Of a stretch of 64,000 bases of DNA, positions 1 through 10,719 are shown in pieces. Made by a program: the position numbers and the translations under genes. This stretch comes from Lampris incognitus (lineage: Eukaryota; Chordata; Actinopteri; Lampriformes; Lampridae), in assembly GCF_029633865.1 (NCBI RefSeq), contig NC_079211.1, forward strand, positions 3,103,739 through 3,167,738. The letters run 5' to 3'. A model generated the notes under the pieces. It made no database searches. It was not told the DNA's origin and saw nothing but the letters and a program-made list of their open reading frames with translations. Every line of letters starts with the position of its first letter. Position 1 is the first letter of the stretch.

Positions 1-196
1 ACGTTGATGAATTGACCAATATGGAAATGTCTTCCTTTCATGACATTTTAATTTAATTTTCAATGTTTTTCTCCCCTTTGTTGAAGTTGTTGTGTGCAGC
101 GTGTTAGTGTTTCTTCAGAGAAGCCTCGGTCGCTTCTCATCAGCTGATATGAATTCGTATCGTAACGATCATGAATGAGTAGACTCGCTAGCCGGT

Positions 197-345
197 GGGC
201 TAACGGGTCAGACCCTTTAGTCGACTGGTTAGCGCAGTCGCCCGTGGTGCGGGCCACCCCGGTTCGCATCCCGGTTGCGGCGGTTCCCGGGCTGCCCCCT
301 GAGTTCGCTACATTGGTGTCAGAAGTGAGACTCGAACCCACGCTT
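197..345 (+). mobile_element. tRNA-derived SINE, family B
   Basis: A tRNA-like head follows the phrase GGGTCAGACCCTTTAGTCGA: an A-box-like region (GACTGGTTAGCGCAG) and a B box (GGTTCGCATCC) at tRNA-like spacing. The same unit recurs near 8,040, 38,252, 38,607 and 58,095, so it is dispersed. The ends are approximate and no target-site duplication was found. Confidence 0.6.
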
Positions 346-488
346 CCCCTATAACTTCCCCCTCTGTGGCAGAAAGTGACGAATTCTTGGGATTTTACTC
401 CCCCCCCCCCATATACAATTTGAAATTATTGAATCCAGTCTCAGTCCGACGACATGTACGTCAGGTGAATCGGCCGTACTAAATTGTC

Positions 489-522
<34 letters not shown>

Positions 523-788
523 GCGGTCCTAATCCTCTTCTTCATCTCTTATGGCAATTCATGTATTAAACAAAACGTGGCCTTGCCCACGTGAAGCAGC
601 GGATTTCAGACCTGGTTTTACTTTTGAGGCGTGGCTCCAGCAGGTCCACCGCCCTCTGGTTCCGCTCGAAACACCACAGAGATTCTGCTGTGATGGAAAG
701 ATGCTAAATGGACAGCATGTCATATAGCGCTTTACTAGTCTACAGACCACTCAAAGTGCTGTTTTACAAGGAATGCCTCACATTCAGC

Positions 789-848
<60 letters not shown>

Positions 849-1160
849 CACACACACACGCTCAGTGCGTTTACATGCACAGGTAAGTGGAGCTCCGGTT
901 ACAGCTCGACTAGGCCATGTGACTGGACAGCTGTCGTTGTCCCGTATACAAGAACCGGGGGAGAATCGATTTATTGACAGATGTCCCATCCCGGTACGGT
1001 AGGGGGCGACATGCCCCCTTTCAGCTGGTTGCTATTGGATGAAAGAGCTCCGCGGGAACTATGGATTATGCGCAGAACGCCTAGGCCGGTTCGAGGCCGA
1101 CTGAAGCGTACACATGCCAGAGTAAATCCACCACCATCCTTATCATAGTGTGTTAGTCCA
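346..1160. other. intergenic, no gene seen
   Basis: I found no coding signal here. It holds a (GT)15 microsatellite at 491-520 and a (CA)n microsatellite at about 793-859. Short ORFs across the CA tract are products of the repeat. Confidence 0.6.
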
Positions 1161-3178
1161 GCTGCGAGAACTTCGGTTTAGTACGATTTCAGTCGGACTA
1201 ACACGTTTACGTGTGTTTTAAAAGTCCAGTCTTAGTCGGAATAACAAGTTTACTTGTGTTTTAAAAGTCCAGTCTTAGTCGGACTAACACGTTTACGTGT
1301 GTTTTAAAAGTCCAGTCTTAGTCGGACTAACACGTTTACATGTGTTTTAAAAGTCCAGTCTTAGTCGGACTAACACGTTTACATGTGTTTTAAAAGTCCA
1401 GTCTTAGTCGGACTAACAAGTTTACATGTGTTTTAAAAGTCCAGTCTTAGGCGGACTAACACGTTTACGTGTGTTTTAAAGTCCAGTCTTAGGCGGACTA
1501 ACACGTTTACATGTGTTTTAAAAGTCCAGTCTTAGGCGGACTAACACGTTTACATGTGTTTTAAAAGTCCAGTCTTAGGCGGACTAACACGTTTACATGT
1601 GTTTTAAAAGTCCAGTCTTAGGCAGACTAACACGTTTACGTGTGTTTTAAAAGTCCAGTCTTAGTCGGACTAACACGTTTACGTGTGTTTTAAAAGTCCA
1701 GTCTTAGTCGGACTAACACGTTTACGTGTGTTTTAAAAGTCCAGTCTTAGTCGGACTAACACGTTTACGTGTGTTTTAAAAGTCCAGTCTTAGTCGGACT
1801 AACACGTTTACGTGTGTTTTAAAAGTCCAGTCTTAGGCGGACTAACACGTTTACATGTGTTTTAAAAGTCCAGTCTTAGGCAGACTAACACGTTTACGTG
1901 TGTTTTAAAAGTCCAGTCTTAGTCGGACTAACACGTTTACGTGTGTTTTAAAAGTCCAGTCTTAGTCGGACTAACACGTTTACGTGTGTTTTAAAAGTCC
2001 AGTCTTAGTCAGACTAACACGTTTACGTGTGTTTTAAAAGTCCAGTCTTAGTCGGACTAACACGTTTACGTGTGTTTTAAAAGTCCAGTCTTAGTCGGAC
2101 TAACACGTTTACGTGTGTTTTAAAAGTCCAGTCTTAGTCGGACTAACACGTTTACATGTGTTTTAAAAGTCCAGTCTTAGGCGGACTAACACGTTTACAT
2201 GTGTTTTAAAAGTCCAGTCTTAGGCGGACTAACACGTTTATGTGTGTTTTAAAAGTCCAGTCTTAGGCAGACTAACACGTTTACGTGTGTTTTAAAAGTC
2301 CAGTCTTAGTCGGACTAACACGTTTACGTGTGTTTTAAAAGTCCAGTCTTAGTCGGACTAACACGTTTACGTGTGTTTTAAAAGTCCAGTCTTAGTCGGA
2401 CTAACACGTTTACGTGTGTTTTAAAAGTCCAGTCTTAGTCGGACTAACACGTTTACGTGTGTTTTAAAAGTCCAGTCTTAGTCGGACTAACACGTTTACG
2501 TGTGTTTTAAAAGTCCAGTCTTAGTCGGACTAACACGTTTACGTGTGTTTTAAAAGTCCAGTCTTAGTCGGACTAACACGTTTACATGTGTTTTAAAAGT
2601 CCAGTCTTAGTCGGACTAACACGTTAACGTGTGTTTCAAAAGTCCAGTCTTAGTCGGACTAACACGTTTACGTGTGTTTTAAAAGTCCCCTCTTAGTCGG
2701 ACTAACCCGTTTACGTGTGTTTTAAAAGTCCAGTCTTAGTCGGACTAACACGTTTACGTGTGTTTTAAAAGTCCAGTCTTAGTCGGACTAACACGTTTAC
2801 GTGTGTTTTAAAATTCCAGTCTTAGTCGGACTAACACGTTTACGTGTGTTTTAAAAATCCAGTCTTAGTCGGACTAACACGTTTACATGTGTTTTAAAAG
2901 TCCAGTCTTAGTCGGACAAACACGTTTACATGTGTTTTAAAATTCCAGTCTTAGTCGGACTAACACGTTTACATGTGTTTTAAAAATCCAGCCTTAGTCG
3001 GACTAACACGTTTACATGTGTTTTAAAAGTCCACTCTTAGTCGGACTAACACGTTTACATGTGTTTTAAAAGTCCAGTCTTAGTCGGACTAACACGTTTA
3101 TGTGTGTTTTAAAAATCCACTCTTCGTCGGACTAACACGTTTACGTGTGTTTTAAAAGCCCAGTCTTAGTCGGACTAA
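1161..3178. repeat. 43-bp minisatellite, about 46 copies
   Basis: Head-to-tail copies of a 43-bp unit begin with GTCCAGTCTTAGTCGGAC and continue with TAACACGTTTACGTGTG, then TTTTAAAA. Each unit holds two small inverted repeats: TTAGTC-G-GACTAA and ACACG-TTTA-CGTGT. Copies vary at a few fixed positions (AGTCGG, AGGCGG or AGGCAG; ACGTG or ACATG), and the variants appear in runs that recur along the array. No ORF crosses it. Confidence 0.95.
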
Positions 3179-3573
3179 CAATAAATCGACTTTTTCTAAC
3201 ACCATGTAAACGCTGATGAAGCCATTGAAACTCCTCCACAGGTGGACCAGTATGAAGTTCTTTCTTACTGAGACACAGGAGACAGGACAGCTGATATTGT
3301 AGTACTACCATGCTAGTAGTAGCAGCAGTACAGCTGCTGTCCATGCCAGACTATTTAATGGTGGAACCAGTACCAGCCTACACACCTCAGTGGTGCCCAC
3401 ATGGTACAGAACGTAACATGGGTATCAACACTCCGGTTCTACTGTCAGCAGGTCGTGATGTGATGTTGCCCGTCAGGCTGGTTCTGCTGGGACCTGCCCA
3501 TAAAACAGCTTCCTGACTTAGACTGAGACGTTCTGCTGAAGCTGCTCGGATTTACACGTCTATTCACTATCCA
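3179..3573. other. intergenic, nothing recognised
   Basis: Single-copy-looking sequence with short ORFs on both strands and no recognisable protein or repeat. Confidence 0.4.
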
Positions 3574-4101
3574 TCTCCTCCTCTCTCTCTCTCTCTCTCG
3601 CTCTCTCTCTCTCTCTCGTTCCCCCTCTCTCTCCCTCCCTCTCCTACTCCCTCTCTTCATCCCTCTCTCCCTTTCTCTCCTCCTTTCTCTCTCCCTCCTT
3701 TCTCTCACCCTCCTTCTCCTCCATCCTTCTCTCTCTCCCTCCCTCTCTCTCCCTCCCCCTCTCTCCCTCCCTCCCTCCACTCTCTCCCCCTCCCTCTTCC
3801 TCCTCTCCCTCTACCTCCCTCTCAGCCTCCCCCTCTCCTCCTCCGCCTCTTTCTCTCTCCCTCCCGCTCTTTCTCCCTCCCTCTCCTCCTCCGACTGTGA
3901 CTCTCCCTCCCCCTCTCTTCTCCCTCTCCTCCCCTCTCTCTCTCCCTCTCCTCCTCCCCCTCTCACTCTTCCTCCTCCTCTCTCTCCCTCCCTCTCCCCC
4001 CCTCTCTCTCCCTCTCCTCCTCCCTCCTCTCTCTCCCTCCCTCTCCCCCCCTCTCTCTCCCCCTCCCTCTCATCCCCCTCTCTCGCTCCCTCTCCTCCTC
4101 C
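3574..4101. repeat. long pyrimidine (CT/CCT-rich) tract
   Basis: About 530 bases almost purely C and T on the plus strand (CTCTCT, CCCTCTCTC, CTCCTCC motifs), broken by very few purines. Polypurine-polypyrimidine DNA of this length can form triplexes. It abuts a SINE whose internal G-rich segment may have seeded the expansion. ORFs of Arg/Glu/Gly or Pro/Leu/Ser here are low-complexity artefacts. Confidence 0.9.
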
Positions 4102-4280
4102 AGGAGGCGCTAGTGTGGTGACCAGGACACATATCCACATCCGGCTTCCCACCCCCAGACACGGCCAGTTGTGTCTGTAGGGACGCCCGACCAAGCCGGA
4201 GGTAACATGGGGATTCAAGCCGGCGATGCCCGTGTTGGTAGGCAGCGGAAGGAATAGACCGCTACGCCACCCGGTGGCCC
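4102..4280 (-). mobile_element. tRNA-derived SINE, family A, 5' part
   Basis: On the minus strand the copy starts with a tRNA-like head (CCGGGTGGCGTAGCGGTC, then a degraded B box), followed by ACCTCCGGCTTGGTCGGGCG and the GTGTCTG segment. Family A recurs at least ten times in the window and is about 420-440 bp when full length. This copy lacks the 3' half, where the pyrimidine tract begins. Confidence 0.85.
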
Positions 4281-6296
4281 TTATATTATTGATTTCATGT
4301 CATTTTGCGGGCAGTTTTTGCCTTTGGTTGATAGAAAAGTAGAGGAAGAGGAAGGCTGGGGCAGGAACCAACAGCTCCGGTAGGCCTCGGCCTGCAGGGC
4401 TTTATGGTGGCGCTGTGGTGTCTTGATACAGTTGTTGTGTGTGTCCCGTATGAGTCATGATGATGTGTAATGTCCACATGACGAGCACCAAGACAAGAGG
4501 AGTCGAAAGCCGAACGTGGCTGGAGTGTTCTGCGGCGGCTGCAGCCCTCTTGCCTCTCCCAAGTTTTGTCCTGCCAGGCCTCACGGCTCCTCGACACGCC
4601 TGACTTCCACAGTCGCCGTGTCCTTCCTGGGTTGCATGAAACACAGATGTTTCTGTTAGTTTAAACAGAAACACTCCGGTGAAGACACTGCAGGACGCCT
4701 CCGTCGTCCGCCGTGTCTTCCTCGTGGTGCTGATGCTGCGCCTCCGTCTGCGTCCTCCAGAGTACACAACAACGCCGCTCCGTAATTGAGGGAGTAAATC
4801 TCTTGATCCCAATCTAAATATTGTGAAAGACGAGGCAGCACTTTGACATTTTTTATGTTTGTCCCTGACAGACTTTTATTCGTCTGATGGCATTTACCTG
4901 CTCCGGCATATTTGTTGTTGGTCGATTGTCATCATACGCTCGTGTCTTGGTGGGAATTCGACTGCGCTGCGATGACGGCGGACAAGGAAATTCCCAAATA
5001 TCATGACCCGCTTTGCAGACATCGCCGTCTTTACGTTTTCCTTCATCAAACACAGACGCAGAAGAACAGGAAGCCCGCAGAGAAGACGACCCAGATGCAC
5101 GTGAAGCAGGGTGCAGGAGGCCCAACCCTGTGAAAAACGCGGAGGATGCTGAGGAAGGTCATATGACACGTCCGCGGTGGATCAGTTGCAAAGGGTTGCG
5201 GATTTCAAACCGGGGGGGGGGGAGCGGGGGGGGGCATGACAGAGACAAACAGACCGCCGGCCCACAGAAAGCCTTATAAATCTGTGAGCATGTCCAGCAT
5301 TCATGCACCAGGCTGCCCGGTCACTGCAGCACCTGTCACCACCCGTCCCCGTCTTCCCCTCCTTTTGATCTCTCTCGCGCTCTTATCCCCTGCCCCATCC
5401 CCGGCGTTTCCCTGCAAGCTACTTCTTTAATATGTTCACTTTCTAGAGATCCAGCGAAGAGAGGGGGAGAAACCCTGAAGCATCACACTGGATGACTCAC
5501 ACGGGCCGAAAGCGCCAACTCATTTTCCATTGAAGTGAAGACGGGGAAGGCGTCCTGACTGCCAGGCCTGTTCATCTGATCTCAATGCAACTTCAATAAA
5601 GCGAATTCCTTGGACGGCTATTTCAGTTCATCACCGGGAGGAATTCCCCCAGCCCACCTTTTGTCTTCCTGACAGGCCACTGCTGTTATTTTAACCCTAT
5701 TAAATCAATATATAATATTACCAAGGACGGGGCGAGCATGTGAAGCAGCTCTTCTTCATGCCGGATGACAGATAGAGACATTTGGTTGCCTCTTCTCTTC
5801 TCCCTTCTTTCTTTCTGCTGCCCTTCATTGTGTTTAACGTCATCAGATCCTTCACACCAGCAGGGAGCCGAACCACACTCATTACTTACTGATGGCAACG
5901 GGCGATTAGTCAAACTTTTTATTTGTTCAGACAAAAAAAACCAACAACAAATTACAGAATTTCATCTTCCACACTGGACTAAAGACATGACGTCACATAC
6001 AGTGCAAACTGATCACTAGCAAAAACTGAAAAGTATGAGCTCGGTTATACGTTGATATTCTGGACTATGTGCATTCAACATCATTTCAGCTTTCGTTAAG
6101 TCGGTGAGAAATAAGACAAGAATTTAATTCAAACACACAGGAGCTGTAAGTGAGGCGAGACTGCCATCTAGTGGTTAATATGCTCATCAGCTAGAAGGCG
6201 AAAACATTTGTAAATTGTGTTTAAAAAAACCCGCTTCTATGCACCCTATGCATTGCTTGTTGACACATATATATCCTATCAGACCTGAAGCTAGTT
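4281..6296. other. intergenic, no gene recognised
   Basis: Two kilobases without a recognisable exon, repeat family or RNA gene. Several overlapping ORFs of 60-136 codons exist on both strands but show no familiar domain and look like chance ORFs in GC-rich DNA. A short G-run lies at 5,212-5,234. Confidence 0.4.
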
Positions 6297-7322
6297 TTTT
6301 GGCACTTACTTGTGTTGTTGCCTCCTGTCCTAGATCCTTACTTGTGTTGTTGCCCCCTGTCCTAGATCCTTACTTGTGTTGTTGTCTCCTGACTGGATCC
6401 TTACTTGTTTTGTTGCCTCCTGACTAGATCCTAACTTGTGTTGTTGCCTCCTGTCCTAGATCCTTACTTGTGTTGTTGTCTCCTGACTAGATCCTTACTT
6501 GTGTTGTTGCCTCCTGACTAGATCCTTGCTTGTGTTGTTGCCTTCTGACTAGATCCTTACTTGTGTTGTTGCCTCCTGTCCTAGATCCTTACTTGTGTTG
6601 TTGCCTCCTGTCCTAGATCCTTACTTGTGTTGTTGTCTCCTGACTGGATCCTTACTTGTGTTGTTGCCTTCTGACTAGATCCTTGCTTGTGTTGTTGTCT
6701 CCTGACTAGATCCTTACTTGTGTTGTTGCCTCCTGACTAGATCCTTACTTGTGTTGTTGCCTCCTGACTAGATCCTTACTTGTGTTGTTGTCTCCTGAGT
6801 AGATCCTTACTTGTGTTGTTGCCTTCTGATTAGATCATTGCTTGTGTTGTTGACTCCTGACTAGATCCTTGCTTGAATTGTTGTTGACTCCTGACTAGAT
6901 CCTTACTTGTGTTGTTGCCTTCTGACTAGATCCTTGCTTGAATTGTTGTTGACTCCTGACTAGATCCTTACTTGTGTTGTTGCCTTCTGACTAGATCCTT
7001 GCTTCAGTTGTTGTCTTCTGACTAGATCCTTACTTGTCTAGGCGCCTCCTGAGTAGATCCTTGCTTGTGTTGTTGTCTCCTGACTAGATCCTTACTTGTG
7101 TTGTTGCCTTCTGACTAGATCCTTACTTGTGTTGTTGCCTTCTGACTAGATCCTTGCTTGTGTTGTTGCCTCCTGAGTAGATCCTGTCTTGTGTTGTTGC
7201 CTCCTGAGTAGATCCTGGCTTGTGTTGTTGTCTCCTGACTAGATCCTTGCTTGTGTTGTTGCCTCCTGAGTAGATCCTTGCTTGTGTTGTTGCCTCCTGA
7301 CTAGATCCTTGCTTGTGTTGTA
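6297..7322. repeat. 31-bp minisatellite, about 33 copies
   Basis: Tandem copies read AGATCCTTACTTGTGTTG then TTGCCTCCTGACT. Variants include TGTCCTAGATCC, GAGTAGATCC and longer units with GAATTGTTGTTGACTCC. Unit length is mostly 31 bp with some 34-bp forms. The array ends abruptly at TATTAACTCTCAG. Confidence 0.93.
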
Positions 7323-7614
7323 TTAACTCTCAGACATATGTCGCTTCGGATAAAATCATCTGCTAAATGAAATTGTAACATTGTAACATTCATTTGCTTA
7401 ATCAACAGGAATATATGTTATCTCTTAATGCATGTGGTTAATAGACGACAATAGTGAAATAAGGACTAACATACAAAACCAGTATCTCTGCAGTGTTTCC
7501 AATAATAAGATCTGTTGTGTTTATGAGACACGTCGACTGTTAAATGAAGAAAGCCACTTCATTTGTCATTGTGTTCTCACAATGAATGTGTTCTCTGCAT
7601 GTAACCATCCGATT

Positions 7615-7885
7615 GTGTAGCAGCAGTGGGCAGCTGCAGCACCCGGGGACCAACTCCAGTTCTTCTTTCCACTGCCTTGCTCAGGGTCACAGGCAGGAGT
7701 ATTAACCCTAACATGCACGACTTTTTGATGGTGGGAGGAACTCGAAGCACCCGAAGGAACCCCACGCAGACTCGGGGAGAACATGCAGACTCCACACAGA
7801 AGGACCGGGGACGGCCTGGGGTTCGAACCCAGGACCTTCTTGCTATGAGGAACAGTGCTACCCACTGGGCCTCCGTGCCCCCCCC
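7615..7885 (-). mobile_element. tRNA-derived SINE, family C variant
   Basis: Read on the minus strand: a tRNA-like head with B box GGGTTCGAACCC, then the CTGTGTGGAGTCTGCATG and CCTCCCACCATC segments, then a distal part related to the copy at 15,370-15,665. A C-run at 7,877 lies at the head. The ORF across it is not a gene. Confidence 0.75.
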
Positions 7886-7941
7886 CCCAAAAAAAAGCGG
7901 TCTGGCTTGTCATCTCATGGATTCACCTGCTCATATCAGGA

Positions 7942-7961
7942 AATATATATATATATATATA
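7942..7961. repeat. (AT)10 microsatellite
   Basis: Pure AT dinucleotide run. Confidence 0.9.
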
Positions 7962-8039
7962 AAGACGTTTATGTTTAACCCCTTTGAGTCACAGATTGAC
8001 GACAGTGCGAATGGTAACGGAGAGAGCAATATATGCAGC

Positions 8040-8150
8040 AAGAATCTGCCGCAGCGGGGACACGAACCCGGGACTCCCCCACCACAGGTGACTACGTTAA
8101 CCAGTTGACTGAAGTGGTGGTCTCTCTAGCTTTGGCTAACGGGTCGGACC
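8040..8150 (-). mobile_element. tRNA-derived SINE, family B, partial
   Basis: The minus strand carries CAACTGGTTAACGTAGTC, then B box GGGTTCGTGTCCCC and TGCGGCAGATTCTTGC. It is followed by GGCTAACGGGTCGGACCC in plus orientation, as in the other family B copies. Confidence 0.6.
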
Positions 8151-8255
8151 CTTTGGATTTGGATTTATGTAGATTCGTGGATCTCTAACAAGTCATTCAT
8201 CTAACAAAACATTCAAAGAGCTGATGAGGCCTTTTACCAAAAGATAGCACACTGA

Positions 8256-8293
<38 letters not shown>
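8256..8293. repeat. (TAA)12 microsatellite
   Basis: Trinucleotide run just upstream of the Tc1-like element. Confidence 0.9.
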
Positions 8294-8328
8294 GCTGACT
8301 TAATGAAAGCTATACCTCAGTGTCCATA

Positions 8329-9185
8329 CAGGTGCATCTCAAAAAATTAGAATATTGTGGAAAAGTTCATTATTTTCCGTAATTTGATTCAAAAAGTGAA
8401 ACTTTCATATATTCTAGATTCATTACACATAAAGTGAAATACGTCAAGTCTTTTTGGTTGTAATCTTGATGATTACGGCTTACAGCTCATGAAAATCAAA
8501 AATCCAGTATCTCAGAATATTAGAATATTACAGAAGACCAATCAAAAAAAGGATTTGTAATACAGAAATGTCGACCTTCTGCACAGTGTGTTCATTTATG
8601 CACTCAATACTTGGTCGGGGCTCCTTTTGCAGGAATTACTGCATCAGTGCGGCGTGGCATGGAGGCAGCCAGCCTGTGGCCCTGCTGAGGTGTTATGGAA
8701 GCCCAGGTTACTTTGATAGCGGCCTTCAGCTCGTCTGCATTGTTGGGTCTGGTGCCTCTCATCTTCCTCTTGACAATACCCCATATGGGGTTCAGGTCAG
8801 GCGAGTTGGCTGGCCAGTCAAGCACAGTAATACCCTGGTAGTTTTGGCCCTGTGGGCAGGTGCCAAGTCCTGCTGGAAAATGAAATCAGCATCTCCTTAA
8901 AGCTTGTCAGCAGACGGAAGCATGAAGCGCTCTAAAATCTCCTGGTAGACGGCTGCGTTGACTCTGGGCTTGATGAAAAACAGAGGACCAACACCAGCAG
9001 ATGACATGGCACCCCAAGTCCTCACTGACTGTGGAAACTTCACACTGGACTTCAAGCAGCTTGGATTCTGTGCCTCTCCACTCTTCCTCCAGACTCTGGG
9101 ACCTTGATTTCCAAATGAAATGCAGCATTTACTTTCATCTGAAAAGAGGACTTTGGACCACTGACCAACGGTCCAGTTCTTTTCC
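8329..9185 (-). mobile_element. Tc1/mariner element, one end lost
   Basis: The left terminus reads CAGGTGCATCTCAAAAAATT directly after TA, as expected of a Tc1 insertion. Transposase coding lies on the minus strand. Its C-terminal part (about 8,604-8,825) contains MLDWPANSPDLNPI, the region before the third catalytic acidic residue of Tc1 DDE transposases. Further N-terminal pieces lie in other frames up to about 9,130. No matching right terminal repeat was found. A dead copy. Confidence 0.85.
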
Positions 9186-9749
9186 TCCTGAGCCCAGGAG
9201 GAAAAGTGGGCAACAGTGGGCAGAAGGGCAGGGGGCAGAAGGGCAGGGGAGGTTCACTAGACGGTACTGACACCAGCTGTGTTGTATGGTTTGCCCACGG
9301 TGGCACGCGAAGCCATTAACACGGGCACGAGGAGCAATTAAAAAAATAAATTTTGATACACATTTTTTATAAAAACCAGTTTAATAGAAAACATAGCCTA
9401 ATGGAGAACTAAACGAACAACTCGGTGTGACATAATACTGGAATAATTAATTAGTCTCAAAATACACCATGTCTGTCATGAGGAACATTCATGTCGTTTC
9501 ATTCCATGCACCTGCACACATGAAACGAAAGGAAGCATCGTTTCCCCAGCAGCGCAACACGACACAAAAACACATACCAACTACACAAAAACACACAAAA
9601 ACACACATATACCCAACAAATCCCTGCGCAAGCCAGCGAGCGAGCGCCAGCCAGGAGGACTGCTGGCACCGCCGGTCTGCACGGGCTAGCACTTAGCTTA
9701 GCCTGCCCCGCTTCCGCGTCCCGTCACACCGCCCTCGCTGTTTCCTGTT
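9186..9749. other. intergenic with repeat scraps
   Basis: A short duplicated motif (GGGCAGAAGGGCAGG) lies at 9,218-9,250. A scrap resembling the RTE element coding region lies at about 9,263-9,300 (GTTGTATGGTTTG). The rest is unrecognised, A-rich around 9,540-9,610. Confidence 0.4.
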
Positions 9750-9890
9750 CGGGTGCAGCCCACATCCGGCTTCCCACCCGCAGACACGGCCACTTGGGTC
9801 TGTAGGAACACCCGACCGAGCCGGAGGTAACACGGGGATTCGAACCGACGATCCCCGTGTTGGTGGACAACGGACGCCACCCGGACGCCT
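9750..9890 (-). mobile_element. tRNA-derived SINE, family A, 5' part
   Basis: Minus-strand copy with the B box in GGTTCGAATCCCCGTG and the downstream ACCTCCGGCTCGGTCGGG. The head is slightly deleted around the A box and the copy is 3' truncated. Confidence 0.85.
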
Positions 9891-9905
9891 CGTCTATGCC
9901 TTCCA

Positions 9906-9990
9906 GGGGCGGATCTACGGGGTGGCAACAGGGGTGGCAGCTGCCACCTCTGGGCCACAGTCTTGCCACCCCTGTTGCCACCCCATTTAC
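9906..9990. mobile_element. hAT-like MITE, partial
   Basis: Begins with CAGGGGCGGATCTACGGG and continues through the same self-complementary core as the next copy (GGTGGCAGCTGCCACC). The right end is missing. Confidence 0.6.
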
Positions 9991-10108
9991 AAATCAGATC
10001 ATGTGTTTTTAAAGTATATTTTATGTACATGCATGGTGAAGGTCAATGAGACCCGCACCAAACTCATCTCAAACAGAAGTCGCCGATTCAGAATCCCCCT
10101 CCCCCTCA

Positions 10109-10213
10109 CAGGGGCGGATCTACAGGGTGGCAAGGGGTGGCAGCTGCCACCTCTGGGACACAGTCTTGCCACCCCTTTGCCACCCCAGGAAAAAATCTCT
10201 AGATCCACCACTG
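10109..10213. mobile_element. 105-bp palindromic hAT-like MITE
   Basis: The left end CAGGGGCGGATCTACA and right end CTAGATCCACCACTG are imperfect inverted repeats. The body is nearly self-complementary around GGTGGCAGCTGCCACC. End sequence and size suit a hAT-derived miniature element. I could not find an 8-bp target duplication. Confidence 0.65.
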
Positions 10214-10559
10214 GTGCCTTCCCAATGTGATGAGTCGTCGTGACGCTAATAATGCACGCAAAACATGTCAGGTACGATTGAAAATGTGAGATTGCATTTA
10301 AAACACAATACCTGAACTCAGTTACACACCATGACGTCTACATTTCCAACCCCCTCCCCAGAGCCAAGTCCACGCCGCCGCCGCTCATCCCCACCACGTG
10401 ATGCCTTGAGTTGATGCAGGTGGGGGACAGTAGGGGGCGCCAGAGGACAAGAAGGATGTAAGCGACTGTCAGAGGGGAGAAGGAGTGTGACGTGGTCGTT
10501 CAAGCAAAGCAGCACGCTAACAGGCGTGTGTCTTCGAGCGGTCCCTTAGCAACACAACA
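10214..10559. other. intergenic, nothing recognised
   Basis: No exon or repeat family identified between the MITE and the ADH relic. Confidence 0.4.
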
Positions 10560-10719
10560 CACCAGCACCTCCTGGGTGGGGTTGCTGTGGTCTTTGGGGG
10601 TGGACCACCTCCCTGACTCCGGACTCCACCGCCTCCTCAAACTTGTCTGGCTTGATGTCCACGCCAGCTACACCAACAGCTCCGAGTCCAAACACGGCAC
10701 GGGTGGAGCCAGGTTCGGC
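10560..10719 (-). pseudogene. relic of an alcohol dehydrogenase exon (exon 6 type)
   Basis: The minus strand encodes [15 protein letters not shown], then GVDIKPDKFEEAVESG, then in a shifted frame a stretch very close to the adh5 [14 protein letters not shown] segment. This is the coenzyme-binding exon of medium-chain ADH (compare adh5 exon 6, 28,984-29,244). About 17 residues after GLGAVG are deleted and the frame is broken near the end. The relic begins right after a CAG (TCTGCCAG), where exon 6 has its splice acceptor. That points to a genomic (DNA-level) duplicate rather than a processed copy. No other ADH exon is recognisable nearby. Confidence 0.85.

Noticed and set aside
197-345. Functional tRNA gene
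   Set aside because: The B box is present, but the cloverleaf does not close and the unit is repeated elsewhere as a SINE. The same holds for all tRNA-like heads in the window.
1161-3178. CRISPR-like array
   Set aside because: Units are contiguous without unique spacers and this is vertebrate DNA; it is a minisatellite.
3445-4218. Long Arg/Glu/Gly and Pro/Ser/Leu ORFs on both strands
   Set aside because: They are translations of the low-complexity pyrimidine tract, open in several frames, with no domain or splice context.
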